64,000 nt of DNA from Thalassobaculum_A sp040219215 (GCF_040219215.1 NZ_JAVJSX010000025.1:186001-250000); one strand, 5' to 3'; counted from the first letter of the stretch, positions 7,737 through 16,188 are shown. Made by a program: numbers and translations. The notes: a model not told the origin generated them from the sequence alone.

Positions 7737-8909
7737 TCAACCGCGCGGCAAGCGCGCTTCGACGAGACTGGCCCAGAACGAGGCCCCGATCGGCAGCGCC
7801 GCGTCGTTGAAGTCATATTTCGGATGGTGCAGGCCGTAGTCCTTGCCCGGCTCGCCGCCGCCCAGCCACAGGAACGCGCCCGGCCGCTCGGCCAGCATCA
7901 TCGAGAAATCCTCGCTGCCCATGCCGCGCTCGCCGTTGCGGATGACCTTGTCCGATCCAATCAGGTTCTCCGCGACATCGGCGGCGAAAGCCGACTCCGC
8001 CTCGCCGCTGATGGTCGCGGCCACGCCGCGCAGATATTCCAGTTCGACGGTCGCCCCGTACATCCGGCCGACGCCGTCGCACAGCTCGCCGAGGCGTTTC
8101 TCCACCAGATCCTGGACGTCGGCGTCATAGGCACGGATCGAGATGATCAGCTCAGCGGTCGCCGCGATCACGTTGTTGGCGGTCCCTGCGTGAAACTGGG
8201 TGACACTCATCACCAGCGGCTTCAGCGGGTCGACGTTGCGGCTGACGATGGTCTGAACGCCCTGGTACAGCTGAACGCCGACCGCGATCGGGTCGACGCT
8301 GTCGTGCGGACGCGCGGCGTGGGAGCCCTTGCCGCGAATCCGCAGGGTCGCCCGGTCGGCCGACGCAAGCGACGCGCCGGCCCGGAACGCCATGGTGCCG
8401 AGCGGCAGGTGCGGAGCGTTGTGGATCGCCCAGACCGTGTCGCACGGGAAGCGGTCGAACAGGCCTTCCGACACCATCTTCCTGGCACCGCCGCGGCCCT
8501 CCTCGGCCGGCTGGAAGATGAAGTGCACGGTGCCGTCGAAGTTGCGGGTCTCGGCCAGGTAGCGGGCCGCCCCAAGAAGCATGGTGGTGTGGCCGTCATG
8601 GCCGCAGCCGTGCATGCGGTTGTCGATCTGCGAGCGGTAGGGAGCGTCACCCTCTTCCTGCATCGGCAGGGCATCCATGTCGGCACGGATACCGATCGTG
8701 CCGGTGCCCGAGCCGTTGCCGCGCAGCACGCCGACCACTCCGGTCTCGGCGATGCCCCGGTGCACCTCGATACCCCATGACTCCAGCTTTTCGGCGACGA
8801 TCGCCGAGGTCCGCTGCTCCTCGAACCCGATCTCCGGATGGGCGTGGATGTCACGGCGCCATTCGGTCATCTCGTCGTGGAAATCGGCAATCCGGTTGTG
8901 GATGGGCAT
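7737..8909 (-). CDS. M20 family amidohydrolase (hippurate hydrolase-like)
   Basis: Zinc- or manganese-dependent hydrolase of an N-acyl amino acid or related amide; cytoplasmic. The 390-aa protein shows RRDIHAHPEIGFEE near the start, the metal-binding block GIRADMDALPMQE, RMHGCGHDGHT (Cys102 and His104) and FQPAEEGRGGARKM (catalytic/metal Glu near 136-137). The C-terminal end has GSEDFSMM, which places a metal ligand late as in the M20D subfamily. ATG 8909 is chosen because GGAGA lies about 7 bases upstream; a longer frame to 9002 adds a low-complexity leader. Substrates of the subfamily include hippurate, N-acetyl amino acids and IAA conjugates; which applies is unknown. It lies downstream of a LysR gene on the same strand. 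Confidence 0.92.
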   Translation of the reverse strand: MPIHNRIADFHDEMTEWRRDIHAHPEIGFEEQRTSAIVAEKLESWGIEVHRGIAETGVVGVLRGNGSGTGTIGIRADMDALPMQEEGDAPYRSQIDNRMHGCGHDGHTTMLLGAARYLAETRNFDGTVHFIFQPAEEGRGGARKMVSEGLFDRFPCDTVWAIHNAPHLPLGTMAFRAGASLASADRATLRIRGKGSHAARPHDSVDPIAVGVQLYQGVQTIVSRNVDPLKPLVMSVTQFHAGTANNVIAATAELIISIRAYDADVQDLVEKRLGELCDGVGRMYGATVELEYLRGVAATISGEAESAFAADVAENLIGSDKVIRNGERGMGSEDFSMMLAERPGAFLWLGGGEPGKDYGLHHPKYDFNDAALPIGASFWASLVEARLPRG

Positions 8910-9048
8910 GATCGTCTCCGGCTGGGTCTGCGATCGCGAGGGAACCGGGCTCGGTCCTGGGCGGATGCCACGACGAACGCACCGGATCGGGGATTGGAGC
9001 ACCGATCCTAGAGCGCCTTGTGGTGTGAAAACCAGAGCCTTCGGCAGC

Positions 9049-9963
9049 CTATGCCCGCCACGCCCTGGCGTCGGAATGTAGCTGGCGCTCCAACGCGACC
9101 AGGAAGGCAGAGGCGATCGGCGACAACGACCGTCGGCGCGGCTGGATCGCCATGAGGTCCAGGGTCAGCGGCGGACCGACCAATGGCCGGACGCACAGGC
9201 TGGCGTCATGGATCTCCGGCAGGACCATGATGGCCGGGATCAGCGCCACGTAATCGCTGTTCGCGACGAAATCGAAGGCGCCGAACATTGAATCCAGTTC
9301 CAGAACGTCATCGATCTCGGCCCCCTGCAGGGCAAGATGCGCCAGTACCCGGCGGGTCCGCAGATTGTCCTTCGGCGGCATCACCAGCCGCAAGGGCCAC
9401 ACGGCACGAAGGTCGATCGGTACCATGTGATCACGGGTTCGATCAGCGCGGCATACGAACATTTCCGGCACGCTCGGCAACGCACGGCCATCCAAGGGAC
9501 CGACCGGCTCAATCGTCGGGACGACAGCGGCATCCAGGGCCGAGGCCGACACCCGATCGATCAACTGGTCGCTGACGGCTTCAGCGATCCGGATCGAGGC
9601 GTTCGGGTGGTCTTGCATGAAGCCCCGCAAGGTGGGCCCCAGAACGCATCGGGTCAGCGCCGACATCAACCCGATTGCCGCCTCGCCATCCAGTCCGCGG
9701 CCAAACCCGCGCATCTCCTCCTCGGCCTCGGAGGCTCCGCGAAGAACGTGTACGCAACGGCGGTACAGCCGGTCGCCCGCCGGTGTCGGCCGTGCGCCGC
9801 CCGGCTCGCGCTCGATCAGGCGCACGCCGAAGCGATCCTCCAGCTTCTGAATGTGCTGCGAGACTCCGGACTGGGTGGCGTTCTCGCGCCGGGCGGCGCC
9901 CGTGAAGGACCCCTCCTCGACCACGGCCACCAGCATGCGCATGGCGATCAGGCTAAGCGTCAT
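9049..9963 (-). CDS. LysR family transcriptional regulator
   Basis: DNA-binding regulator of 304 aa. The N-terminal winged helix-turn-helix is clear (MRMLVAVVEEGSFTGAARR, then TQSGVSQHIQKLEDRFG), followed by the linker GDRLYRRCVHVLR and a periplasmic-binding-protein-like effector domain ending near residue 300. ATG 9963 is taken because it gives the usual short N-terminus before the HTH; an in-frame ATG at 9942 is the alternative. It is divergent from the TauD-family gene at 10070, with 106 AT-rich bases between, so control of that gene and autoregulation are the likely roles (inference from LysR genetics). Confidence 0.92.
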   Translation of the reverse strand: MTLSLIAMRMLVAVVEEGSFTGAARRENATQSGVSQHIQKLEDRFGVRLIEREPGGARPTPAGDRLYRRCVHVLRGASEAEEEMRGFGRGLDGEAAIGLMSALTRCVLGPTLRGFMQDHPNASIRIAEAVSDQLIDRVSASALDAAVVPTIEPVGPLDGRALPSVPEMFVCRADRTRDHMVPIDLRAVWPLRLVMPPKDNLRTRRVLAHLALQGAEIDDVLELDSMFGAFDFVANSDYVALIPAIMVLPEIHDASLCVRPLVGPPLTLDLMAIQPRRRSLSPIASAFLVALERQLHSDARAWRA

Positions 9964-9978
9964 GCCGATATTAATAAG

Positions 9979-9984
9979 TATAAT
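9979..9984 (+). promoter_or_regulatory. candidate -10 box and regulatory region of the LysR/TauD divergent pair
   Basis: A perfect TATAAT lies on the plus strand in the only AT-rich stretch of the 106-base divergent gap, about 85 bases before the dioxygenase start. No good -35 is seen, which fits an activator-dependent promoter. An 8-base direct repeat TCATTCAG occurs at 9986-9993 and 10032-10039 and could be part of the LysR binding region. On the minus strand TATACT overlaps the same place and could serve the regulator gene. Confidence 0.4.
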
Positions 9985-10069
9985 GTCATTCAGTAAAAAC
10001 GATAATTTTCCATAACCGTACGTTGGATGCCTCATTCAGCCTCCATCTGACGCACGGAGACCTGGAGCC

Positions 10070-10963
10070 ATGGCAACACTGACAGACGCCGTCGATCTGA
10101 CCGTCACCAAGCGGCACCCGCAGATCGGTGCGGAGGTTCGCGGCATCGATCTCGGGCGCCCGCTCGACCGGGAAACCCTTGACCAGTTGAACGCCATCTG
10201 GATGGAGAATCCGATGCTGGTGTTCCCAGGCCAGAAGATCACCGACGAACAGCAGATCGTCTTCGCCCGCAACTTCGGCGAACTGGAGGTGCATCCCTCG
10301 GTTGCCCACCGATCATCCCGGAATCCGGAGGTCTACCGGGTCTCCAACGTCGACGAGCAGGGCAATATCCTGCCGAGCGAGAGCAAGGAATGGCAGTACC
10401 TGGAACTGACGTGGCTTTGGCACACCGACAGCTCGTTTCGGGAGATCCCGTCAAAGGGCTCCATCCTGCACGGCATCACGGTCCCCGCGGAGGGTGGCGA
10501 CACCCTGTTCGCCAACATGTACGAGGCCTACGACGCCCTCTCCGACGGTACGAAGGCTCAGATTGACGGCCTTTCCGTCCGGCACAGCCACGACGCGGTC
10601 ATCGCCCGCTCGGCCAAGCTCAGCGCCCGCCAGGACAAGGGCACCTTCACCGAGCTGCCGCCGGTCGAGCACCCGCTGGTGCGTCGGCATCCAGTGACCG
10701 GCCGCCGTTCGCTGTTTCTCAGCCCGCACACCATGGACGGGATCGTCGGGATGCCCGACGACAAGGCATTCGCGTTGCTCGATGAGTTGACCAGGCACGC
10801 GACCCACGAGCGTTTCGTGTACCGGCATCACTGGCACCAGGACGACGTGATCATGTGGGACAACCGCTGCACCATGCACGCGGTGATGCCCTACGATTCA
10901 GCGAACCAGCGCCGCATCATGCACCGCACCACCATCGTCGGCGACGAGCGTCCCACGCTCTGA
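10070..10963 (+). CDS. TauD/TfdA family Fe(II)/2-oxoglutarate dioxygenase
   Basis: Non-haem iron oxygenase that couples substrate hydroxylation, often releasing sulfite or an aldehyde, to 2-oxoglutarate decarboxylation; cytoplasmic. The facial triad is visible: WLWHTD gives His118 and Asp120, and CTMHAV gives His270; Arg286 in RIMHRT is the expected 2-oxoglutarate ligand. At 297 aa it has normal length, starting with KRHPQIGAEVRGIDLGRPL, typical of the TfdA/taurine clade. ATG 10070 is preceded by GGAGA at 10056-10060. Its substrate is unknown. No tau transporter genes are adjacent, and the divergent LysR regulator suggests substrate-induced expression. Confidence 0.92.
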   Translation: MATLTDAVDLTVTKRHPQIGAEVRGIDLGRPLDRETLDQLNAIWMENPMLVFPGQKITDEQQIVFARNFGELEVHPSVAHRSSRNPEVYRVSNVDEQGNILPSESKEWQYLELTWLWHTDSSFREIPSKGSILHGITVPAEGGDTLFANMYEAYDALSDGTKAQIDGLSVRHSHDAVIARSAKLSARQDKGTFTELPPVEHPLVRRHPVTGRRSLFLSPHTMDGIVGMPDDKAFALLDELTRHATHERFVYRHHWHQDDVIMWDNRCTMHAVMPYDSANQRRIMHRTTIVGDERPTL

Positions 10964-10975
10964 ATTCGATCGGTC

Positions 10976-11030
10976 CGGAGCCTCTGCCTTGCGGAACGGC
11001 CGATCACCGCAACGCAAGACAGAGGCTCCG
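10976..11030. repeat. long near-perfect inverted repeat (18-base arms)
   Basis: CGGAGCCTCTGCCTTGCG at 10976-10993 and CGCAAGACAGAGGCTCCG at 11013-11030 are reverse complements at 17 of 18 positions, separated by 19 bases. It starts 13 bases after the dioxygenase stop and ends 57 bases before the purC start. It could terminate or stabilise the upstream transcript; there is no T-run on either side. The arms are unusually long for a bacterial terminator, so a small repetitive element is an alternative. Confidence 0.6.
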
Positions 11031-11087
11031 ATCCAAGGCATAACGGCCCGGCTGGAAGGAGCATTACATTCCTCGCAGGACGGGACG

Positions 11088-12059
11088 ATGAACATCGACG
11101 CCTTGAAGACGAACGCCCACCGGGTTCTCGAGGACGCTACGATCCCCGAGTTGCCGAACCACTACCGCGGCAAGGTGCGCGACAACTACGACCTGCCGGA
11201 CGGCCGACGCATCATCATCGCCAGCGACCGGCTGAGCGCGTTCGACATCAGCCTGGCCGCCATTCCGTTCAAGGGCGAGGTGCTGACCCGTACCGCCCGG
11301 TTCTGGTTCGAGGCGACCCGCGACATCTGCCCGAACCACGTTCTGGAGTACCCCGATCCGAACGTGGTCATCGGCCAGCGCCTGGACATCCTGCCGGTCG
11401 AGATGGTGGTGCGCGACTATCTGGCGGGCACCACCGGCACCTCGATCCTGACGATGTACAAGGCCGGCCGGCGCGACATGTACGGCGTGCGCCTGCCGGA
11501 TGGGCTCGGTGACAACGCCAAGCTGCCGCAGACCATCATCACCCCGACCAGCAAGGCCGCACTCGGCTCCCACGACGAACCGCTGACACCCGACGACATC
11601 GTCGGCAAGGGCCTGCTGACCGCCGAGCAGTGGCGCACGGTATCCGGCTACGCCCTGGCGCTGTTCGCCCGCGGCCGGGAGATGGCGCGCGAACGCGGGC
11701 TGATCCTGGTGGACACCAAGTACGAGTTCGGCACCGATGCCGACGGCCGCATCGTGCTCGCCGACGAGATCCACACGCCCGACAGCAGCCGGTACTGGTT
11801 CCTGGACAGCTACCAGGACCGGGTCGGCCGCGGCGAGAAGCCCGAGAGCTTCGACAAGGACTTCATGCGCAACTGGGTGGTTGCGCGCTGCGATCCCTAC
11901 AAGGATGCCATCCCGCCGATCCCGGACGAGGTGGTGGCGCAGACCGCCGAGGTCTACATCAAGGCGTTCGAGACCATCACCGGGCAGAGCTTCGACATCC
12001 CGGAAATGACCGGCAGCGTGCTCGACCGGATCCGCGGCAATTTGGCTCGGTTCTTCTAA
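11088..12059 (+). CDS. purC: phosphoribosylaminoimidazole-succinocarboxamide synthase
   Basis: SAICAR synthetase, an ATP-dependent step of de novo purine synthesis joining CAIR and aspartate; cytoplasmic. The family signature IIIASDRLSAFD is near residue 40, followed by LPVEMVVRDYLAGTTGTS. LILVDTKYEFG and LADEIHTPDSSRYW are the conserved ATP- and substrate-binding blocks. The 323-aa length matches the longer, eukaryote-like PurC form. ATG 11088 is preceded by AGGACGGGA; an upstream in-frame ATG at 10989 would place coding sequence inside the inverted repeat and is rejected. No other pur gene is adjacent. Confidence 0.95.
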   Translation: MNIDALKTNAHRVLEDATIPELPNHYRGKVRDNYDLPDGRRIIIASDRLSAFDISLAAIPFKGEVLTRTARFWFEATRDICPNHVLEYPDPNVVIGQRLDILPVEMVVRDYLAGTTGTSILTMYKAGRRDMYGVRLPDGLGDNAKLPQTIITPTSKAALGSHDEPLTPDDIVGKGLLTAEQWRTVSGYALALFARGREMARERGLILVDTKYEFGTDADGRIVLADEIHTPDSSRYWFLDSYQDRVGRGEKPESFDKDFMRNWVVARCDPYKDAIPPIPDEVVAQTAEVYIKAFETITGQSFDIPEMTGSVLDRIRGNLARFF

Positions 12060-12076
12060 GCGGATCCATTCTGCGT

Positions 12077-12150
12077 CGTCATCCTGGCGGCGTCTCGCTC
12101 CCCACACGCCTGTTCCTGAATCCCGGCTCGCGGTTGCGGTCAGGATGACG
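12077..12150. repeat. inverted intergenic repeat after purC
   Basis: CGTCATCCTG at 12077-12086 is matched by CAGGATGACG at 12141-12150, with ATCCCGGCTC (12120-12129) inside. It sits between the converging purC and tctA stops and shares words with the 2404-2481 gap. It probably belongs to a dispersed palindromic repeat family and may act as a bidirectional transcription stop (inference). Confidence 0.5.
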
Positions 12151-12175
12151 GCGGAGATCGGACGAGGCTACCTCG

Positions 12176-13666
12176 CTATCCCGCCGCTTCAGCCGCCCGA
12201 CGTGCCCGCCAGGCCGAGACCAACGGCCAGACCGCCGACAGCAGGGTGAGGGCCAGGAACGCCACGACGATCGGACGGTCCAGGAACCGCAGCCACTCGT
12301 GGTCGAAGATGATCAGCGACTGCTTCAGGCTGTTCTCGACCAACTCTCCCAGGATCAACCCCATGATGATCGGCGCCGCCGCAAAGCCGTAGCGCTTCAG
12401 CACGAAGCCCAGCAGGCCGGCCCCCACCATGATCCAGACGTCGAGCACCGACTGCTCCAGCGCGTAGGCGCCGATGCAGGCCAGCACGAACACCGACGGC
12501 CACAGGAAACGGATCGGGATCAGGGTGACCCGCGCGAACAGCTTGGCGCCGAGCAGGCCGAACACGCCGAACACGATGTTGGCCAGCAGCATCGCCATGA
12601 AGATGGCGTACAGCAGGGTCGGCGTCTCGGTGAACAGGTGCGGTCCAGGGCGCAGGCCATGAACCAGCAGCGCCCCCAGGATGATCGCCGTCGTCGCGCT
12701 GCCGGGAATGCCGAGCGCCAGGGTCGGCACCATGGCGGCACCGGTGGCGGCGTTGTTGGCGGCCTCCGGCCCTGCGATGCCGCGAATGTCGCCCTTTCCG
12801 AACAGCGACTTGTCCTTGGCCCAGCGCTTGGCCTCGTTATAGCCGATCATCGCGGCGACCGTGCCGCCCTCGGCCGGCAGCAGGCCGATGAAGGTGCCGA
12901 TCCCGCATGAGCGGCCGATCGTCGGCAGGCACTTCTTGAAGTCCGCCCAGGCCGGCAGCCGGACCGCGTCGAGCGCGGCTCGGATCTGCGGCTGGTCGAG
13001 CTTGCCCGCCTGGATCAGGAACTCGCAGCCGGCGAACAGGCCGATCATGACCGGGATGAAATGGATGCCTTCCGACAGTTCCCAGAACCCGAAGGTGAAG
13101 CGGTCGACGCCGGTGGTGAAGTCCATGCCGATGGTGGCTACCAGCACCCCGAAGGCGCCGCCCATCAGGTTCTTGACCGCCGACTCGCCGCTGATCGTCG
13201 CCAGCATCGACAGCCCGAACAGCGCCAGCGCGAAGTACTCCGGTGGTCCGAAATCATAGGCCACGCGGGCGAGCAGCGGCGCCGCGATGATCAGCACGAT
13301 CACGCTCACGATGCCGCCGATCACGCTGGAGACCGCCGCCATTCCCAACGCCAGCCCGGCCCGGCCCTGCTGGGCCAGCGGATAGCCGTCGAACGCGGTC
13401 GCCGCCGCCGGTGGCGCACCCGGCGCATTGACCAGGATCGCCGTGATCGACCCGCCATAGGTACCGGCACAGTACAGCGCGCTCAGCAGTGCGATGGCCG
13501 GAATCGGCTCCATCGTCAGGGTGAACGGCAGCAGCAACGCCGTCGCCATGGTCGAGCTCAGCCCCGGCATGGCGCCGACCACGACACCGCCGAGGGTGCC
13601 GATCAGCACGACGCCGAGCAGGTACGGGTCGAGGAAGGCCGCACCGGCGGCCAGAAACGCATCCAT
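12176..13666 (-). CDS. tctA: tripartite tricarboxylate transporter large permease, TctA family
   Basis: Large integral membrane subunit of a TTT system, driving uptake of a di- or tricarboxylate or other organic anion with the ion gradient. The 496-aa hydrophobic protein has about 12 membrane segments and the conserved TctA block PGLSSTMATALLLPFT, followed by YCAGTYGGSITAILVNAPG and its second-half counterpart GLLPAEGGTVAAMIGYNEAKRW. It follows tctB by 18 bases and forms the operon tctC-tctB-tctA read on the minus strand. Substrate cannot be told from the permease; the flanking GntR regulator and CoA-transferase suggest a carboxylic acid that is then activated to a CoA ester. Confidence 0.95.
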   Translation of the reverse strand: MDAFLAAGAAFLDPYLLGVVLIGTLGGVVVGAMPGLSSTMATALLLPFTLTMEPIPAIALLSALYCAGTYGGSITAILVNAPGAPPAAATAFDGYPLAQQGRAGLALGMAAVSSVIGGIVSVIVLIIAAPLLARVAYDFGPPEYFALALFGLSMLATISGESAVKNLMGGAFGVLVATIGMDFTTGVDRFTFGFWELSEGIHFIPVMIGLFAGCEFLIQAGKLDQPQIRAALDAVRLPAWADFKKCLPTIGRSCGIGTFIGLLPAEGGTVAAMIGYNEAKRWAKDKSLFGKGDIRGIAGPEAANNAATGAAMVPTLALGIPGSATTAIILGALLVHGLRPGPHLFTETPTLLYAIFMAMLLANIVFGVFGLLGAKLFARVTLIPIRFLWPSVFVLACIGAYALEQSVLDVWIMVGAGLLGFVLKRYGFAAAPIIMGLILGELVENSLKQSLIIFDHEWLRFLDRPIVVAFLALTLLSAVWPLVSAWRARRAAEAAG

Positions 13667-13684
13667 CGTCGCTACCGATCCGAG

Positions 13685-14188
13685 TTAGTTGATGCCGAGC
13701 AGTCCACGGTCGAAATGGACGCCCAGGCCCAGCACGAAAACCACGTAGACCGCCGCCGGGAACAGCAGGGCAAACGGGATCACGATCCGCCAGCGCCGCT
13801 CCCCCCACAGCGCGGGCATGGCCAGGCTGTAAAGCACCATCGCCGCGATGAAGCCCAGGGTGTCGAAGGCAATGACGAACGCGATCATCATCGCGCCGGT
13901 GACCAGCGCGATCCGCTTGACCGGCCGCTTTCGAGCGGAGTCCCGGCGGAATGACGTTACCGCCAGCACCGACGCAAGGACTGCGATCACCCCGAGCACC
14001 AGTCGCGGGAAGGTCGCAGGCTGGACGTTCTGCGCCACCGCCGACGGTGCTTCCGCAAAGCCGAGAGTGACGATGTACGTCACGAGACAGAACAGCAGTA
14101 TCGCCAGCGCCACGACGAAGTCGCGGGGAATGCGGGCCGCCGTGCTGGCGGCCCGGTCCTCAGTCGGGGAGATCCCCATTGCGGCCAT
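13685..14188 (-). CDS. tctB: tripartite tricarboxylate transporter small permease, TctB family
   Basis: Small membrane subunit of the TTT system, 167 aa with four predicted membrane segments (FVVALAILLFCLVTYIVTL; LVLGVIAVLASVLAV; a pair in the region VTGAMMIAFVIAFDTLGFIA; and a last one near VIPFALLFPAAVYVVFVLG). A cytosolic N-terminus precedes the first segment. The start could also be the ATG at 14179, better spaced from GAGGG; 14188 is the outermost choice. It lies between tctC (3 bases away) and tctA, so translation is likely coupled. Confidence 0.9.
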   Translation of the reverse strand: MAAMGISPTEDRAASTAARIPRDFVVALAILLFCLVTYIVTLGFAEAPSAVAQNVQPATFPRLVLGVIAVLASVLAVTSFRRDSARKRPVKRIALVTGAMMIAFVIAFDTLGFIAAMVLYSLAMPALWGERRWRIVIPFALLFPAAVYVVFVLGLGVHFDRGLLGIN

Positions 14189-14191
14189 CCC

Positions 14192-15190
14192 TCAGAGCAT
14201 GCCGAGTTCGGTCAGCGCGGTGGTGCTCTCTTCGTAGATCTTGCGGATCTGCTTGTTCCAGACCTCGCGCCCGGCGACGCTGGACGTCGGCATGCCGCCG
14301 GAGGTCAGGTAGTTCTGGTAAATCGAGTGCTTCATCGCCTTGATCATCCCGGTCTCGAGCCGCGCCAGACGATCCTCCGGCACCCCGGACAGCACCGCAA
14401 AGCCACGCACCGTCGACGCCAGGGCATCGACGCCACGGTCGCGAGCGGTCGGAACGCCGTTCAACGCCGCGATCGGCTCCTCCGACAGGCTGACCACGCC
14501 ACGGATGTCACCGGCCGTGAACTGCGACTCGCCCTCGGCATAGTTCAGCAACGCCACGTCGACATTGCCGCCGACCAGGTTGGTGACAATCTCGCCGCCG
14601 CCCTTGAACGGGACGATGGTGTAGGGAATGCCGCCGGCCGCCTTGGCGAAGTTGTGGATGCCGATGTGGTCGGCGCCGCCGGCGAAGGTGGTGCCCCACT
14701 TCAAGCCGCCCTTGGCATCCTTGGACGCCGCGATCAGGTCCTCCAGGGTTTTCAGCTTGCTGGACGCCGGAACCGCGATCACCGTCGGGTCGTCGGTCGC
14801 CCGGGCGACGCCGACCAGTTGGTCGATGGTGATCGGGACCTTCTTCTGGATGATCTGGAAGATGTGCGACTGGGTGATGGTCATCACGGTGTAGCCATCG
14901 CGCGGTTGGCTGTTGGTATACATCAGGGCCGCCGAACCGCTGCCGCCGCGCTTGTTCACCACCACCAGATCCTGGCCGAACTCCTTGCGTGCCCGCAGCA
15001 TCATCATGCGGGTGGTGATGTCGGTACCGCCGCCCGGCCCGGCATGGGTGACGATGTTGATGGTCTCCGACGGAAACTCACCGGCCGCGAAAGCCGGCCG
15101 ACCGAGGCCCGGCAGCAGCAGGCCACCGGCACCGACGGCCATTCCCTGGAGCAGTTGTCGACGCGATGGTCGCACGGATGACGTCGTCAT
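14192..15190 (-). CDS. tctC: tripartite tricarboxylate transporter substrate-binding protein, TctC/Bug family
   Basis: Periplasmic binding protein that captures the substrate and delivers it to TctAB. The 332-aa precursor starts with a Tat-like signal (SRRQLLQGMAVGAGGLLLPG, ending near AFA), then the Bug hallmark beginning ETINIVTHAGPGGGTD. Later segments follow the family (VAVPASSKLKTLEDL; GTTFAGGADHIGIHNFAKAA; FKGGGEIVTNLVGGNVDVAL). Start ATG 15190 follows AGGAGGAAG. It is first in its operon, 118 bases after the GntR regulator gene on the same strand. Bug proteins bind many carboxylates, so the ligand stays open. Confidence 0.93.
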   Translation of the reverse strand: MTTSSVRPSRRQLLQGMAVGAGGLLLPGLGRPAFAAGEFPSETINIVTHAGPGGGTDITTRMMMLRARKEFGQDLVVVNKRGGSGSAALMYTNSQPRDGYTVMTITQSHIFQIIQKKVPITIDQLVGVARATDDPTVIAVPASSKLKTLEDLIAASKDAKGGLKWGTTFAGGADHIGIHNFAKAAGGIPYTIVPFKGGGEIVTNLVGGNVDVALLNYAEGESQFTAGDIRGVVSLSEEPIAALNGVPTARDRGVDALASTVRGFAVLSGVPEDRLARLETGMIKAMKHSIYQNYLTSGGMPTSSVAGREVWNKQIRKIYEESTTALTELGML

Positions 15191-15308
15191 AGCTTCCTCC
15201 TCGTGTGATGCGAGGGTGTGTCGGAAACGACCACCCTCTTCTTGGTTTCGGGTCCTTGGGGTGGACCCGCTGTATTGGGTGTACTACCCGCCGAACCGGA
15301 CCGACGGA

Positions 15309-16046
15309 TCAGCCGGTCATGCGGTCCGACGCGGCCGGCTCCGCAGACGTCTCCTGAGCGGATTCGCCGCCTGCCGCACCGAGTGTTCCCAGGAACCGCT
15401 TACACCCCTGCTCGACGTGATACCGGCCCGCCTCGCGCGCCGCCGCCGGATCGCCGCGGTCGATCGCCTCGATGATCGTGCGATGTTCCGCCAGCGACGA
15501 TGCGATGTTCGGCACCTTTGACAGGCCGCGCCGCCGGAAAAGGTGCATTTCCTTGACGATCCCCTCGTAGGTGGACCGCGCCCGGGCGTTGCCGGACAGT
15601 TCCAGAATGGTGGCGTGAAACTCGACGTTCATCCGGTAGTAGGTATCGAGCGCGTCGTTGGCGACCGCCTCCTCCATGCCCACCACCTGGTCGAGAAGCT
15701 TCGCCAGGATCGCGTCGGTTCGCCGCCGAGCCACGCACTCGCACGCCAGTGCAAAGATCGCCCCGCGCAGCGCGTAGAGACCCGCCACCTCGTCCAACCC
15801 GATGCTGCGCACGATGGCGCCTCGGTTAGCGTTGATCTCCACCAGGCCGGCCCGCTCCAACCCGCGCATCGCCTCGCGCACCGGGCCACGGCTGACGCCC
15901 AGGCTCTCAGCCAAGGCGGCCTCGCCGATGCGCTCACCCGCCTTGATCTCTGCGGTCAGGATGCGCCGCTCGATCTCCTGCTGAACCCGCGTGGTCAGCG
16001 TGGCGAACTCACGGGCGTGGAACGGTTTTCCGACGTCTGAGGGCAT
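15309..16046 (-). CDS. GntR family transcriptional regulator, FCD (FadR) subfamily
   Basis: Regulator of 245 aa with an N-terminal winged helix (VQQEIERRILTAEIKAGERI, then EAALAESLGVSRGPVREAMRGLERAGLV) and an all-helical FCD ligand domain (LYALRGAIFALACECVARR; later FHATILELSGNARA and AEHRTIIEAIDRGD, whose His residues are typical metal/ligand contacts). FCD regulators usually respond to small organic acids and repress transport and catabolic genes. It sits between tctCBA (same strand, downstream) and the divergent CoA-transferase gene, so it most likely controls both. A matching palindrome is described at 16092. Confidence 0.93.
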   Translation of the reverse strand: MPSDVGKPFHAREFATLTTRVQQEIERRILTAEIKAGERIGEAALAESLGVSRGPVREAMRGLERAGLVEINANRGAIVRSIGLDEVAGLYALRGAIFALACECVARRRTDAILAKLLDQVVGMEEAVANDALDTYYRMNVEFHATILELSGNARARSTYEGIVKEMHLFRRRGLSKVPNIASSLAEHRTIIEAIDRGDPAAAREAGRYHVEQGCKRFLGTLGAAGGESAQETSAEPAASDRMTG

Positions 16047-16091
16047 GCCGCCTCCGAAAATGTCAAACCGACGGTAGATTCCAGACAGTTT

Positions 16092-16103
16092 ATTGTCAAC
16101 AAT
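16092..16103. promoter_or_regulatory. candidate GntR/FCD operator
   Basis: ATTGTCAACAAT is a 5-2-5 dyad in the 142-base divergent gap between the GntR gene and the CoA-transferase gene. Its core TTGT-N2-ACAA fits the general FadR-subfamily pattern with GT and AC half-sites. The surrounding stretch is the only AT-rich part of the gap, which fits overlap with a promoter. Binding by the adjacent regulator is inferred. Confidence 0.5.
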
Positions 16104-16188
16104 CGTACAAGTCGTTACGGTACTTTCAAATCAGCCGCGCCCAGCCTATCCAGGGTGCGAGAAAACAGCCGTCCCGGAGGAGATTTCC

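Noticed and set aside
7622..7816. A 64-codon minus-strand frame at the end of the amidohydrolase gene
   Set aside because: Overlaps the amidohydrolase stop in another frame and contains the hairpin; Arg-rich, with no ribosome-binding site.
16093..16188. An extended N-terminus for the CoA-transferase
   Set aside because: The extra codons overlap the candidate operator and lack a ribosome-binding site; the family starts at the ATG after GGAGGAGA.
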